Part shown: piece after piece, positions 30,801-44,800 of the stretch
Layout: every line of letters begins with the position of its first letter
How positions within the stretch are numbered: position 1 is the first letter of the stretch
Source: Pycnococcus provasolii
Taxonomy: Eukaryota; Chlorophyta; Pseudoscourfieldiophyceae; Pseudoscourfieldiales
Reading direction: 5' to 3'
Length of the DNA: 64,000 bases
Assembly (NCBI GenBank): GCA_049487715.1
Contig: CP150556.1
Span: 310,001-374,000 of the forward strand
Notes under the pieces: generated by a model
Database searches by the model: none
What the model was told of the DNA's origin: nothing
The model's input: only the letters and a program-made list of their open reading frames with translations
Made by a program: the position numbers and the translations under genes

Positions 30801-31008
30801 GGTGAACTTTTTCTCAAAGTGTGTTTTGTAGCCTTTTCGTTTTTGGATAACGAGAGTTGGGAAATCAAGCAACCGGTATCCCCTCCGGGTCCCCAACCCC
30901 GAACTAATGCATTCCCCCTGCTTCCTCCTTCTGCTTCCTCCCAGGGGCCAGGGGCCAGCGAAGCCCCCAACTCTTTTCCCAAACCTCCCGGCGCTTGTCT
31001 GACCCGTG

Positions 31009-31527
31009 ATGGAGGCGGCGGCGCAGGCAGAAGGCGGCGCAGGGGCGGGGGCGCAGGCGGAAGCTCCCTCGTTTCGCGTCGGAGGCCGATTCTGTGTGCG
31101 TGCCACAGCGAATATCGCCATACAGCCGCTCACAATGCGGCGAGGAGTCTCGTACGACGAGGCGGCGGCGGCGACCCGGGCGTTCGCCACATCGTCGGGC
31201 GTGCCAACAGAGCTCGCGGCGCAGGCGCGTGTCGTCGCCGAGTCTCTGGAAGCCGCGGCGAAGGCGGCGGCATCTCTGGCAATTCACGTCGCCACGCCGT
31301 CGAGTGCTCGTGAGCGAGCAGGCGAGGGCACCGTGAACGGAACTCGAAAGAAGAAGAAGGAACGTGACAAGGTTGACGACGTCGACGCGGAAAAGGAGGA
31401 GAGAAGGCTGGCGAAGAGGGCGAGAAAGGAGGAGAAACGACGCGGCAGTAAGGAGGAGAATTTACCTTCGTCATCTTCCAAGGAGAAGAAGAAAAAGAAG
31501 GAAAAGAAGGAAAAGACGCGGGAGTGA
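31009..31527 (+). CDS. Small Ala-rich protein with Lys-rich tail
   Basis: A 172-aa protein from ATG 31009. Residues 1-30 are Ala/Gly-rich. Residues 30-95 contain a possible small folded part (FRVGGRFCVRATANIAIQPL ... SYDEAAAATRAFATSSGVPT) with amphipathic Ala helices. Residues 105-172 are Lys/Glu-rich (KEERRLAKRARKEEKRR, KEKKKKKEKKEKTRE), a likely nuclear or nucleolar localisation tail. No family is recognised. A TGTAA follows the stop by about 25 nt. The start is about 210 bp from the divergent YGGT start. Confidence 0.55.
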   Translation: MEAAAQAEGGAGAGAQAEAPSFRVGGRFCVRATANIAIQPLTMRRGVSYDEAAAATRAFATSSGVPTELAAQARVVAESLEAAAKAAASLAIHVATPSSARERAGEGTVNGTRKKKKERDKVDDVDAEKEERRLAKRARKEEKRRGSKEENLPSSSSKEKKKKKEKKEKTRE

Positions 31528-31623
31528 TTGGTGGCGATTTCTGTACTTTGTGTAAAATATTTCATATACCATTAGCAACACATGAATGAGATACGGCACG
31601 TAAGCTGCAGCCCACCCTTTTTA

Positions 31624-31861
31624 TCAGGTTGCGCTAATGGTATTCTCTTCGACCCAGCTCAGGTAGCTCTGTCCGCCACCCACCACTGGAACGGCAATCA
31701 CCTCAGGAACGTCGTATGGATGAAGACTACCAATTGCTGTGCTGAGCTGTGGAACCAAGCTCCTTCTCGTCTTAATTTTTAGAATCAGCTCCTCGCTCAC
31801 CTCCATCTTTCCTTCCCACGTGTACCTTGTTTTGTGCGTTGCATAAACACGTTATTTTTTG

Positions 31862-31903
<42 letters not shown>

Positions 31904-32230
31904 ATGTGGCTGGAGTCAGGAAAAAGAAATGCATCAAATTTGCACGTGAAACTATGTAGTCACGTACATCGACTCCACACCAGGTATCATGTTCACGCAC
32001 GCCACGAGCTTTTGACTTAAGAGCTCGCTTGCAATCTTGCGACCAGTCTCCTTATCCGGAACGGTGCAGAATACGACAGCTACGTCCTCGCCTGCTTCAG
32101 TGCTTGCCATTGCGCCGACGCGTCCTGTTGAGTTCAGTTTTACGTGAGGTACACGAGCGGTTGGTACACGTGCGTGGAAGGAAAGTGCAGGAGAGCGTAG
32201 CCATGGACACATGCGAAGAACACGTGCCAT
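31624..32230 (-). CDS. cutA: CutA divalent-cation tolerance protein (2 exons)
   Basis: Exon 1 is 31968-32230 and exon 2 is 31624-31825; intron 31826-31967 (142 nt, GTACGT...ACAAG, phase 2) rejoins VNMIPGVESMY with TWEGKMEVSEELILKIKTR. The result is a complete 154-aa CutA: VAVVFCTVPDKETGRKIASE LL, the ACVN.IPG loop and the end SYLSWVEENTIS. CutA1 forms a trimeric ferredoxin-like fold that binds divalent metals. The ATG at 32230 gives a 40-residue N-terminal extension that may be a targeting peptide. Upstream on the same strand a good GTAAGA intron (about 32236-32285) could add an exon coding a signal-peptide-like VAVGLLLLVLALGTRTNFAK, but I find no ATG for it. A (TG)n run fills part of the intron. 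Confidence 0.9.
31864..31902. repeat. (TG)n microsatellite in the CutA intron
   Basis: About 19 uninterrupted TG/GT units lie inside the predicted intron (CA repeat on the coding strand, just before the acceptor). Confidence 0.9.
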
Positions 32231-32864
32231 GACGGACGAGTGTTGCTTTTCTGCTTATTTTGGCAAAGCCAGAGACACACACCCTTAGTTCTTACCTGCT
32301 TGCTTCGCGAAGTTCGTCCTTGTGCCCAGCGCGAGCACGAGCAGAAGAAGTCCGACGGCAACAGACGCGCGTGTCGTCGTCGTCGTCGTCGTCGTCGTCG
32401 TCTTTTGTTATCGTGAACGCAGCGAAATTGCGACGCTAAGGTACAAGCGGGATGATCCGTCTACGTGTCTCGATTTGTAAATCCACCACCGCTTGGGAAT
32501 GAACAACAGTACCCCGGGTACAGGTATCCCCTGCAGTGCAAGCGCCCACCAGTATCTCACCTAGGTTCCTAGGCCGGGGTTTGTTTGTGTGTACATCCAA
32601 TCCAGTACAACAACACATCCTCTGGCCTACCAACCCGTGGTTGGTAACGCTATTTCCACTTGCCAGACTTGCCCCGTACGTTTTGTGTGAGGAGGAGCTC
32701 CTGGTCGCCACCCCCCGACCAAGACGGACCAAGGCAATAAGCAGCACATTCCTCCACTCCATCACGACCAAACTTAAGCCTACTTAAGGTTCGGTGCCTA
32801 CTAACGCAACCTTGCGATATCTTGACAAAGGTGCGAACGAACATAGTAGTTAAGGTGTCGTAGT
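32231..32864. other. Divergent spacer between CutA and the giant gene
   Basis: Holds a (GTC)n trinucleotide run (32373-32402), a possible extra CutA exon at its left, and GTTAAGGT at 32849-32856, 9 nt before the ATG of the giant gene. The right half (32440-32840) has no coding signal. Confidence 0.5.
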
Positions 32865-35800
32865 ATGAGGAGCGCCGTGAGATGGCTGCTCGGAACGGCA
32901 GCTTTGCTGTACGCCGTTTCCGTCTACTCGCAGAGGACTCCTTGGGATATTTGCATGACTGGTGGACAGGTGATAAGTTCAACTTGTCACCACGGCGACG
33001 TTGTGTACGTCAACACCAAAGCGGGTGGCTCCTGGCAGGCGCTGCGTGCGTATAAGTTGCCCGCGTGGACGCCGGGTGACGCGAGTGGGAACGCGAGCTC
33101 CGGCTCCGCGTACGGTGCCGCGACAGACCACTGGGGCACAGACGGAAACGGCGACGTGATCACCCTACCGCTCGCGCAGTACACAGCCCCAACGATGGGT
33201 TTTGACACGTTCTTCCTCGACTTTGACCTTGCACTTGAGGTTCCTGACGGCGCTGCCGAAGAATTTAGCGACCCTGATGCTGGCGTGACGAGCGCTTGCA
33301 CAACGCCAGGCGCGCAATTCACCACCACGGTGGATAACAACTGCGTGAGGCCAAGCTGCGGGGGTGCGACTTGCGTGGACATACCTGCGGATCCTCCTCC
33401 ACCCCCTCCGCCACCTCCGCCACCCACTGCAGCGCCGGCACCCATACCACCCTTCGCGGCGACACGCGCTTGGACTCAACGTGTTACAACACTTAAGCCG
33501 CCGCGCGCCATGGCGGCGTGCGGCAGTCACACTTTCGTCGTGGGAGACTCGAACGACGGCGTGTCGGGCGAGGTGTCCATGACACGCGTTACAAAGCCTC
33601 GAGTGACCGACACGCTCACTGGCGAATACGCTCATGAAGTGGAGTTCTACCAAGAGTTACCAGCCACCATCAAGGACGCCCGTCTTTACGGCGCTAGCGA
33701 CGTCGCCTGCTTCAGTCGCAAGAGCGCTGTGGAGGAGGTTGCCAACGGAGCTGTGAGGGCGCATCTGACGACTCGCTTCGCTTACGTCGTTATCGCGAAC
33801 AGAGGGCTCGCTTTTATTTCCTTTCCAGAGGATGGCCCGCCGGTGATCGTGGACTACATAGACAACGAAGCGTTGAATCAGAAGCTGACCGGCCCGCAGA
33901 ACTTTTATGCAACTCGTATCCGCCTACTCGACTCGTACGGCACTGGAGATCGCGCCATCATCGCCCTTCTGTCAAATAATGACAACGACCTAAAGCTACT
34001 CGAATTCACGGGTGGTGCTGGATCAACGAGGGAACTGCTGCCCAGCTTAAGAGATGAGTACAACAAGCTCTATGCCGGGGGTGACATGAGCATGTTTGAT
34101 GCCCCCTGGAGGTCCGTCGAATTTATCCCCGACGATCAGCCCGTTGCCATGGCAGGATACTTCGACACTCGCAACTTACAAATCTCCATCGTGGGCTCCG
34201 CGGATACCGCCTTTATTGGACTTGTGACAGTCGCGATGTCAATGAATGGCAACGTACTCGAAGCGGCTTTGTCATCTTTCAAGGTGTCTTTCGAAGCTGG
34301 GCTCTTTCTTGCGAGAGACTCATGCGCAATAAATTCGGCGAGAACGAAGCTGTACGTTGCGCTGACAAACGGCCTTGCAGTTTACAATCTGAACATCGAT
34401 GACGCTGGCCCACTAGATCCAACGCTAGACTCGAGCGTGGGTATGGGAAATGATGCAGATATTGTCGCGATCGCTTGTCCGAACGGTGGTGATCGGGTGC
34501 TTCTGTCTGCGACCGGGGGTTCAAATGCTGGTAAGATTCTTGCCGTAGATAGGACTGCCGCAGGACTGCCTCCGGTGATTCCTTTTGGCGCCGATGACGC
34601 AGGAACGTACTTTCCCGCCGGCCGTGCCGCAATGGTGCATGGCAGATATGTCGTTGCGTGCCAGAATTCGGGAGGTAGCGGTTACTTATCCCGCGCAGAT
34701 ATTCTTGATGGCTATTTATATACCGCAGAATTGATCTCGACATCTCAGGACTTTGGCTTTTGTGCCCCACCTTACGGTCTACACATGGCTGCAGATCCGA
34801 CAGCTCCAGTTCAGGTGAATTTTCCGACTAGGAGCTCGTGCGTCGCAGCGGGATTTCGTTGTGGAGACACAAATAATGATGGAAACCTCGCGGATCCTGC
34901 GGATTCTAGCCTGAATAGCAACCGTAATGCCATAGGCTGCGAAAACGCGGGCGGAACCACATCTCAAAATACAATTTGTCAGTTTTGGAGCGCTGACGTC
35001 GACGGCGACATGATAGTCACGTCATTAGACATGTACGTGCTCGGTGCGATCCAGCTAGGAGAGCTAACAACGGCCGGATTGACCACTGCATGCAGTGTTC
35101 CTGCCGCAGTAACGCCTACGCCTGGGCCTGCACCTGCGCCGGGGGTTACACCTGCGCCCATGCCAGGTGAGACTCCAGTGGCACCAACACCTGGGGTTGA
35201 CCCCCCGACTAATGGAACAACACCAACGCCTGGCGGGGACAACTCAACGACTGTGGCACCGACACCGGGAGACGGCAATTTTACAAACACAACAACTTTG
35301 CCGGTCAATTATACAAACACAACAACTTTGCCGGTAAACACGACTACGGCACCGGTGAACGCTACGACAGCACCCCCGGAACTTAAGGACTTTCCCGGAG
35401 TTATCTTGACACCAACGACGTTGAATCTTGAGGAGGCAGAGAAAATCGGGGAGCGTGGCGCAGTTCAGTCGTACGATATCACGCTTTCTTCTGCTCCTGT
35501 CGTTCCACTGAACGTTACGTTGAGCATTCCGCAGTCTGAACAATCCCAGGTGGATATTCAACGAGACGGGGATGTCGAGTTCTTCAAGACGATCACATTC
35601 AAATTCACTCCTGAAGCGTGGGGTGCGACTCCAAAAGTGGCAGTGCACGTATTTGCTCTTGCTGATGGAGTCGCAGAGGGCAACCACTATGCTTCGCTTC
35701 AGCATAGAGTAAATGTGAGTGATGCAGCAGATCTTGCTTTGTTTCGCCATAACAGCCTCGGAGGTAGCACCAACGTGAAGCTAAATTTGCGTGATCACGC

Positions 35801-38800
35801 ATCGGTCTCGGCAAGTCTGCTGTTCACGCCATCAGGAAGTCTGACGATTAACGAAGGCTCCAACGTTACAATTCAGGTGTCGCTATCAAGCCGCCCTGAT
35901 GCAGATGTCACTGTCACATTTACCGTATCCGCAGATTTTGTGAGTTCAGTAAATCTTCGAAACGGCACAAATGCTGATCCTAAGCTCGGAGGTGCATCAA
36001 GCTTTACGATGCGATTCACGCCTGAGGGTTTCGACGCCAAACAATCTATGCTCATATCTAATCAGGAAAACAGTATTGCTCACGGTCGACGGAATACTCA
36101 GCTTACTATCGGCGTTAGTTCCTTGAATCCAGTTTATGCAGCTCTCAAGCCTGATCCGGTACCGCTCACGCTTCTCGACGATAGCTCGGCTGGAATTAAT
36201 GTCAGCCCGTCGAGTGGCTTAGTCGTAAGAGAGGGTTCCGCGAACGGTGCAAAAGTGTCAATCGCGCTAAACACTCGTCCTTTAGCAACGGTTCAGATAT
36301 CGTTTGAAGAGGTGGATAAGGATGGTAATGTCGTTGCTAGCGAATTGCGGGGGTTGGACATCACGCCGCGCACACTGACATTCACCGTGTCGAATTGGGA
36401 TGAGGCGCAAGCTGTGACTCTCTTCGGTAGAGCAGATGGCGTGGTGCGTGGTAATGCTGGGAGAATCGTCACGTTGAAGGGATCTAGTGACGACTCGTCC
36501 TACGTGCTCACAAGAACACTGTCAACGACAGTTGAAGACGTGGACACTGCTTCGCTCAAGGTTTCTTCTACAGAAATCGCTTTCGAGGAAGGTAAATTCA
36601 AGCGCCTTGACGTGTCCCTTGGCAGCAAGCCCTTGTCTGAAGTGAGTGTAGTCGTTGGATGCACTGGAAGTGTGGACACGAAAGACGATGCTTACTGCCG
36701 CGATCTTGCATCGGGTGCCATCGCACAACCAATCCTTGCCGTCGCAACAGAGCCTAGCGATATTGCCAGTCTCGACAAAACGTCAACCGGCTTAATGCTT
36801 AGTTACGAAGCGTTTTCGACAGACTCAGGTCGTGCTTACCTGGCGATGCCTGCTGATGGAAGATGTCGTGTTGCCTCAAACGGTGTACTTGGGAAGCTAC
36901 AGATTCCAATGGCCTCAGTCTCATCTGATTCTTACTACAGCGGACTTACCACAAATGTCACCGTGACTGTTACGGAGACAGATGTTGCAAGGATCTGCTG
37001 GGGTGCCACGACGTGCGAGCAGGCGTTGACGAACCAGGTGATAGATGGAGTGCTAGACACATCAATCACCGTTCGGGAATCACCCACGCCATCATCAATT
37101 TCGCTGTCATTTGCACTGCAGACAATTCCCATTTCGCCAGTCACGGTGCGTTTTTTGGTTTTCACCCTAACACCCATAAAACCGTCATTTTCCCTCCCCT
37201 GCCACCAAATCAGCATAAATTTCAAAAGAGGAGACTACAAGTTCGTACCCTAACTAACTCTAGCCCTAACTCTTACCCACTCGCCAGATCAAGCTCACTC
37301 CAGACGACCAGCTCACAGTGGAGCCAAGCTCGTTTACGATCGATCCGTAAGTTTTATCTTTAACTATCCCGGATAAACAATAGCCACGCACAAAATCTAA
37401 CACACTTAACTAAACTAAATAGAAGCGACTATGATGACGGTGACGTGCCATCTGGTGAATTCAGAGTTGCTGCAAAGGATGACTTGATTGAAGAACGTAT
37501 GCACACTGGCAAGCTGTCCGTGACTATGACAACAGATGATCCTTGCTACTCTGTACTTGAGCCTGTGCAGCTCTCTGTACGCATCAAGGATGATGAACTT
37601 TCAGCACCAGTTGTTAGGCCTATTGAAGTCAGCGAAGAGAAGGAGGTAGATTTTGAGACTGATCTTGGTCTGACTATCAAATTTCCAGCGGCGTGGCTTC
37701 CTGTCGCGAAGAAGGGATCGGTCACTGATTTGAATGTCAATGTGACAGAAATGAAGCCGGAGAGTGTGCCGAAGCCAATTGATGTCAAGGTATTTTCGCC
37801 ACAGACAATCGTTAGCATCCGCATTGAAGCTATAGATAGCACGGACAGGTTCGCTGCTCCCGTACCTCTGTCAATACCCATCTCCCCATCTACGAATCCT
37901 GAGCTAGCAGCCATAGTCTGGTCGTATGGGCGATCGGCGAGTGATGGTTGGAACGTCCTTGAGAACACAATCTTTGACCCAGCTACAGGAACAATTAAAG
38001 GCTTAGCTGAGCACTTCAGCATCTACGTGTCAACGGAGGTGCTACCATCCGTGGTTATAACGAGTACTACAAGTTCACTTGGCGATGAGCCACTCGTGTA
38101 CACCGAAGATCAGCCAGAAGCTCTTTATCCATTTGATGGCGCCAACGCGGTATTTGAGGATGGAGTCACAGTGCTCTCTGAGTATATCTGCGGACTCGAT
38201 GTATCTCTCGTAAACTCCAACGATGGGGCGAACGCATTGGATGGATCAGAGGATCAGCTGGCGTTTGGACCGTCATCGGAGTCGTCTGCTGACGCGCAGG
38301 GCTTCTCTGCATTCTACAATGCTTCCAACCTTGTTCTATACCTGCGCAAGGGAGACGCCGACGGCAGCGCTCTGGCAGACGATCCTGCGAAGGGCTCGCA
38401 GTGCGCCGGAAAAGCATCACTCGTCGAGTACGCCAAGGCTCTGCAAATGATTCGCTATCGCAATCCGAGTCAAAATCCGAAGAACACTGGCGATAATCGC
38501 GCGCTGCGTGTTCGCGTGCACGAAATGCACGCGAAAAAGACGCACACGTATCCTGCACGCATCAAGGTGAACTCCTTGAATGACCCACCGACTGTGCAGC
38601 CATCGTCGAACGAGATGGTGTATAATGAGGGCACCGCATCTCGCTCACTCGATGGCGGTCTGACCATCTTTGACCCAGAAGATCATAGCTTGATCCGGGC
38701 TCGTGTGACAATCGAACCATTTGACGATACCTCGGACGTCTTCCTGTTTGATAGCTCAAACTCAGCCTTTGAAGATGGCGCTAGTTTGCCAACGATATCC

Positions 38801-41800
38801 AAGGACTCAAGCAATCCGTCTGTTGGAGCGTACGATATCTCGGGCGCATTTCCGTTACTGACGTACGTAAATGTTCTGCGAAGCTTTAAGTTCAAGAATG
38901 ACGGGCCAGCAATTCGCTTCTTGAAACGGACGGTGACCTTCAGGGTGGAGGACGTTGATGGCGGCGTGTCAAATGCGACACGAACGCTGACGATTCGTGA
39001 GCGTAACGACCCGCCCAAGGCGGAGGATCTCGCGTTGAATGTCCGTGAGGATGAAAGCGTTGAAGGATTCGGAACTAACGGCATGCAAGCTACTGATCCC
39101 GAAGGAAACAAATTGACGTTCCGTGTGGTATGTCCAGGTTCAAAGGGCGACCTTGTTCTCGTCAACGCACAATCTGGTTCTTTCAAATACACGCCCTATC
39201 CTAACGAATTCGGCGTCGATACGATTGTATATGTTGCTCGCGATGATAAGGGTTTGGATAGCAACTTTGCTACGATCACGGTGAACATTGAGGCGACGCC
39301 AGATGCACCTGTGGCCAACGATGCCATATACAACAATGTCTTTGATGGGATCGATTTCGTCGAGAACCTCCCGGTGTCAGACTCTGATGGCGACCACGAT
39401 ATCAAGTTCATTCACATTGTGGTTCCTCCAATCTACGATAAGGAGGCTGTCCAATTAACGCCTGCGCCTGGTGATAGCCAAAATACGGATCAAACGCGAC
39501 AACGTGGCATTAATCCGTTTCGCTATTTCATTAAGGAGGACTCTGAAACAGCAAAGCAAGAGTACGATGAGTTCAAGTACCAAGTGGAAGATCAAGGTGG
39601 TGCTCTTAGCAATCTAGCCACTGTTAAAATCTATATCAAGCGCCAGTCACAGATCGTGAATCAGAAACCTGTGTTGTTTCCATCAGATGAGTACGTACGT
39701 GAGCATGGTAAAATAGTGTTCCTGATCAATGCCACGGACGATCGCACCAAGAATCTTGCCTTTTTCTATGCAGGCGGGTCTCGCCCTGAGCTTGGAACAC
39801 TCCACTCGTGCGACCGAACCGATGCAGCTCTGCCATTGAAGGAGCTCTGTGATGGAATTGTTGGCCCAGGCGATGGAAGCGCAGGTGATCCAGTCGAGGA
39901 CACTGAATTTATTGGATATGGCGGAAAGGTTGTGTACTCAGCCAAGCGTCACCGACATGGAGTGGATGCCTTTTCCGTCGTCGCTAGGGATGTGCAGGAT
40001 AAGCGTTCCACTCCTGGGGAGCTTCGGATTGAGGTGCGAGAGCAAAATGATGTTCCGGTGCCCGCATGCTCCACGAGGAGTGAATTTGGTGGCGTGCCAC
40101 CAACAGCTTTTGCTACTCAGTGGAGAGCGAGTAACGTGACCGAGGCCCTCCTCGTGCTTCCTGATACTCCGGCTGATATCGATGGGGTTGACGCTGGCAA
40201 GATTCATGAGGAAGCAGCATTGCACTTCCGCGACGTCCATGCAACTGGTATGCTCAAGACACAGAATGTGGATGAGCTGTCGATGCTTCTACCAGTCGAA
40301 CTTGCGGGAACAACGTTCGATCAGCCAGCAGCCTATACGATCTGCAACGATACGGGTAGAATTGTCGCGATTTCACGGCCGGTTCCCCCGAAGGATGATA
40401 GGCGAGTAGGCGGTCCATCGCGCCCGCCGCCAGGATCGCGCCCGCCACCGCCGGAGCTTCACCCGCAGCCGGTGCGGAAGGACACTTTCGTGGCGCTTCT
40501 TGCGTTCGATCCCGATGAGCCCACGAATGGCACGCTTCTCTACGAGATCATGGATCCACCAAAGATGGGTAATCTCACGCTCGTGCCTCGCGATGAGCTG
40601 CGGGTTGGTGCTTTTGAGCCGAGTAATGTCAACTTCACCGTTCGGCAAGGTGAGCCCATCTTCATGCGCTTCGCAGCATTCGAGGGGGTTCGTGGCACCG
40701 ACGCCTTCCGATGGACAGCACGAGATTCGCGCCGCGGCCGCGATCTATCGTCGCGTGGAGGTTTCCTCGTGAGCATTTCGGTCATGTGTCCACCAGGCAG
40801 CATTATCGATCCTGGCAACGAAACAAAGTGTACGCCCTGTGAGCCAGGTTTTTACAATGATCCTGACGTGTTTGATCAAGTAGACTGCTATCCGTGCGTG
40901 GAGGGAACTTACAACAGCAAGCACGGCGCCACGCAATGCGAGCTCTGCCCCGAGGGTACATATGAGCCATCGCAGGGAATGTTGCAATGCACACCTTGTC
41001 CTCATTCCAATCAGACCACTCCAACGGGAGCAAAGCAGCAGAAAGAGTGCAAATGTGGCCTCGGCTACTGGCAGACGTGGCCAGAGACGTGGGCGCATCT
41101 CTTTCCCAATTTGGATCCATCTGGCAGCGGCGTGTGCGTTCCTTGCGACCCAGAGCGAACAGTGTGCGACATAATCGGGCAGCGCATTCCAAAGCCTCGT
41201 TCTCGCAAGTACTTTGTGAATCCCAAAAATGCATTCGACGTCGCCACGTGCGATCCAGAGGCTTCGTGTCTCAGGCACAGGACGACACAGGATGTACTCG
41301 TGGGGACATGCGCGGTTGGATATCAATGGCCAGGTCGTGGAAGTACCGAAAATGTCACCGGAGATGCGTGCACAGAGTGCCAGCAGAAGTATTATCGCGA
41401 CAATCGTCTGTGCAAGAAGTGTCCAAAGGAGGCGTGGCTGGTTTTCGTGGTCTTCGGTGCGGTTGCAGTTGCTATTGCGCCTGTCCTTGTCAAGCTCGCG
41501 CAAGCTTCGCAGGGATTTAGCGCAGTGAACATTGCAATATCGTACTTCCAGGTGAATGCAACATTCCGGCAATTCAACTTTCAGTGGCCCAGTATCGTCG
41601 TCGACTGGTTTGACTTCCTCGCTATCCTAAATATCGACGTTGCATGGCTTGCTCCGGAGTGCTTAGTATCGTGGTCATTCTTGAATAAGATGGCAATGAT
41701 TCAGGCGATGCCCGTGCTATATATGGCCATCTTCGGATTCAACTATGCCGTTTATTTTGTGTACATCCTCTATCAAGATTGGCGCTCACTGGAAAACAAA

Positions 41801-44800
41801 TCAGAGAGCGACTCTGACCCGCAAACGCCTCATGCTTCTAGAAGCCTCAAACGCAAATTGGCGGAAGTGTACTCATCTGCAAAGGCGCATGCCGCTGCAG
41901 ATCTCGGCGAGCACTACGGCCGTGTGAAGAGTGCCTTTTCTCTTTTCCTCCTGTGGGGTTATCTTATCATTGGAACTGTCACATTCGAGTACTTCAACTG
42001 CTCTCAGGTTGGAGACACGTGGCGCATGCGCGTGGATCCGAGCGTGCGATGCACATGGTTCCCGTGGATTGACGAGTCGCAGCGCACCAGGCAAGGCATG
42101 CACTATCGTCTCGCCCCTGTTGCAGTTATCAGTTTTTTCTTGTATCCGGTTGGCATCCTTGTGCACTTCGCGTGGGTTCTATTTTCTAACAGAGATGTTC
42201 TGAAGAATAGGTACATGATCGAGTCCTGGCTCAGCGATGCAAAAGACGAGCTTGACAAAGACTTCAAGAAGGAGAAGCAAGAGAAGGAACAGAAGGAGGA
42301 GAAGGAAGAGAAGGAGCGGAGAAAGTCTTCTACGGAGATCGACGTTTCCATGGCGAAGGCTCGTGGAATTTTTGCGTGGATGACTCTGTGGTTTACGAGC
42401 TTCGTCACCTTTACGAAACACCAAGAGGCACGAAGTCCGTTCGAGGTTCTTCGCGAGAATGATGCCAAAAGCGAGGACTTGCTGAGCCACACAAAGGTGG
42501 AAGCATTTAAAGGTGAAAGTGGTGAGGCAAATGTGAAGAATGCACTCCGCCTGCGTACGCTGCAAGTTGCGTATGGTTTTTTGTTCAAGCGGTACGAAAG
42601 TGGTACGTCATTTATATTTGTTCGTTGTTTCCTGTGTTATCCACAGTCACTCACTCCCTTGCTCACTTGTCCACTCACTCTTACTTCATTAAATTCAATC
42701 AGACTATTACTGGTGGGAGATCATGGCATTCCTGCGCAAGCTTGCCATTGCAGCCGTGCGACTGCTGCACAACCCGTTGGACCAGGTGGTTGGCGTTGCC
42801 GCGATTTTGCTCGTGAACATCGCGGCGACGGCCCAGTGTGACCCTTATGAGGAGCAGTACCTCGACTACATGGAGCTTGTCGCTCTCATGTGCAACCTAA
42901 TGATTTTATTCAGCGGATACCTCTTCTACAGCGACTTGCTCAGCGATAATGAGATGAACACTGCTGGTATTTTGATCGTGCTTTTGATGGCTGGCAGCAT
43001 AGTAGCCATGGTCATATGGGTGCTGTGGGATATATCTCCACTAATTCGCAAAGGTGCCCAGCTTTACCTGCCGAATACCTACATTGTTCTGCCTCTCGTG
43101 AAGTTCAATCCCAACTTTAGGAAGAAGAAAGGTTCATCGATGAAGTCGTGGATTCCATTTAAGATCCAATTTGTTCAAATCCGACTGGGAATTTACCGCC
43201 AAGAGAGGCTGAACAGGCAAAAGTCGATCAGTCAGAAAGTGAATGAGAAAGAGAATGTGGTGTCGCATCATGAAGTACGACGCAGTGAAATTGCCGGATA
43301 TAAAAAGGAGGCAAAAGTGAGACTTCAGCTTCAAGCGACGCGTAGCGGACAGCTCGTACTTGCAAGTGAAGAAGATGATGATCCTAATGACCCTTCGGAC
43401 TCTCAACCATCGGATCAAGATGGACAGAAAGGCTCTTCTTTCGTGGACGTCACTGAAGCGCAGAAGGGCCTTGCAGCGATGAAGGTTATTCGAGCTTTTA
43501 TCATGGACCCCAAAACGTCAAAGGTACTACAGAATGCGCGGGCAACCTTGAACAGTAAGGCGTACTTGACTCTAAAGCAATGGATTGAGGATGATCGTGC
43601 CGAACGATTTGAGAATCCAGATGCCTATGATGGATCGAAGCGTGAGATTGTGGACTTGGCCATGAATCTTCTCTTCGATGCTCTCCCCACGACATTTAAG
43701 GATGAGGTGAGCAAGGAGAATGAGAACACATTGCTTCGCTCCATACGCAAGTTTGCCAAGCAACAGTACAATCATGACCAAAAACATCAACATGGGCGTG
43801 ATGGACGCCGTATGAGCGAGGCTGATGTTCAAGCCGTTCGCTTCCGTCGCAATTCGAATCCGAACATCCATCAGATTCCCCTTGTTGGAGGCGTTATAAA
43901 AAGCTCGAGCGCAGAGAACGTGTGGAATTACGTATGCTTCGAGATGGGCGATGTTTGGATTCTGCAACCTGGAGCAAGGATTGTGCTCCCCAAGGGCAAC
44001 CGTGGCGTTACGCTTCTTGGCCTGCCCGCGGGTACTGAGATTCAGCCGCCCAAACATTGCGAGTTTGCCACCGAGGACGTACCACGCAAGAAGCACTTTG
44101 TTGTGCGCAAGGGTGATCGTCGCCGCTCATTGCGTGTCCAGGGACATGCCACAATCTTGATTCCGTCGAGCCTGCTCGAACCAATCATGACTAGCCTGCC
44201 CGTTGGAACCACAGTCATCGATCATCCCAAAGTGGACAGTGCCAATGATGATCAGGAAGGCGGTCTCCAGGAAACCCCAACTCTAAAACGATTTGATTCG
44301 CTTGGTGGGAAAAAGTCGCGCTCCATTGCGGGACTCGACGCGGCGACGCGGCGCAAGCGCTTGCTAGCGTATCTTGATAGAATTCATTCCCAGGTTGAGG
44401 CTAATCAAAGAAGCCAATACACGTCGAGTGTGCTTGAATGGGAAAAGCTAAGCAGCACAATGCAGCAGCAATCTAGCAGCATCGCAGGGAAAAGGGATAG
44501 CACGGAGACTTCGAAGAATCGAGTCGTGACGGCAATCGGACGAGCGGGGGTTGCGCTTAGGACGATGATGGTGACCGCAATGCTTGGCTTCCTTGGATTC
44601 GCTAAGGTCAGCGAAGCTGCGCTTGTGCTGCCTGAGCCTGGCTGGGTGCCAGCTAGCGCAGATGATCTCGGAATTGGAGCCATTTTGAACATTCATGAGG
44701 TTCGTTTTCACTGCTTCATTGCTTGAATGCTTAGAAATTTGCTCCTGGGGACATTTCATTTCATATTGACATCTAACACCGAATAAAAACTTCAATACTC

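Noticed and set aside
42603-42841. Extension of the third giant-gene frame past the GTACGT donor
   Set aside because: The extension loses all similarity and ends randomly, while splicing restores the paralogous DYYWWEIM turn.
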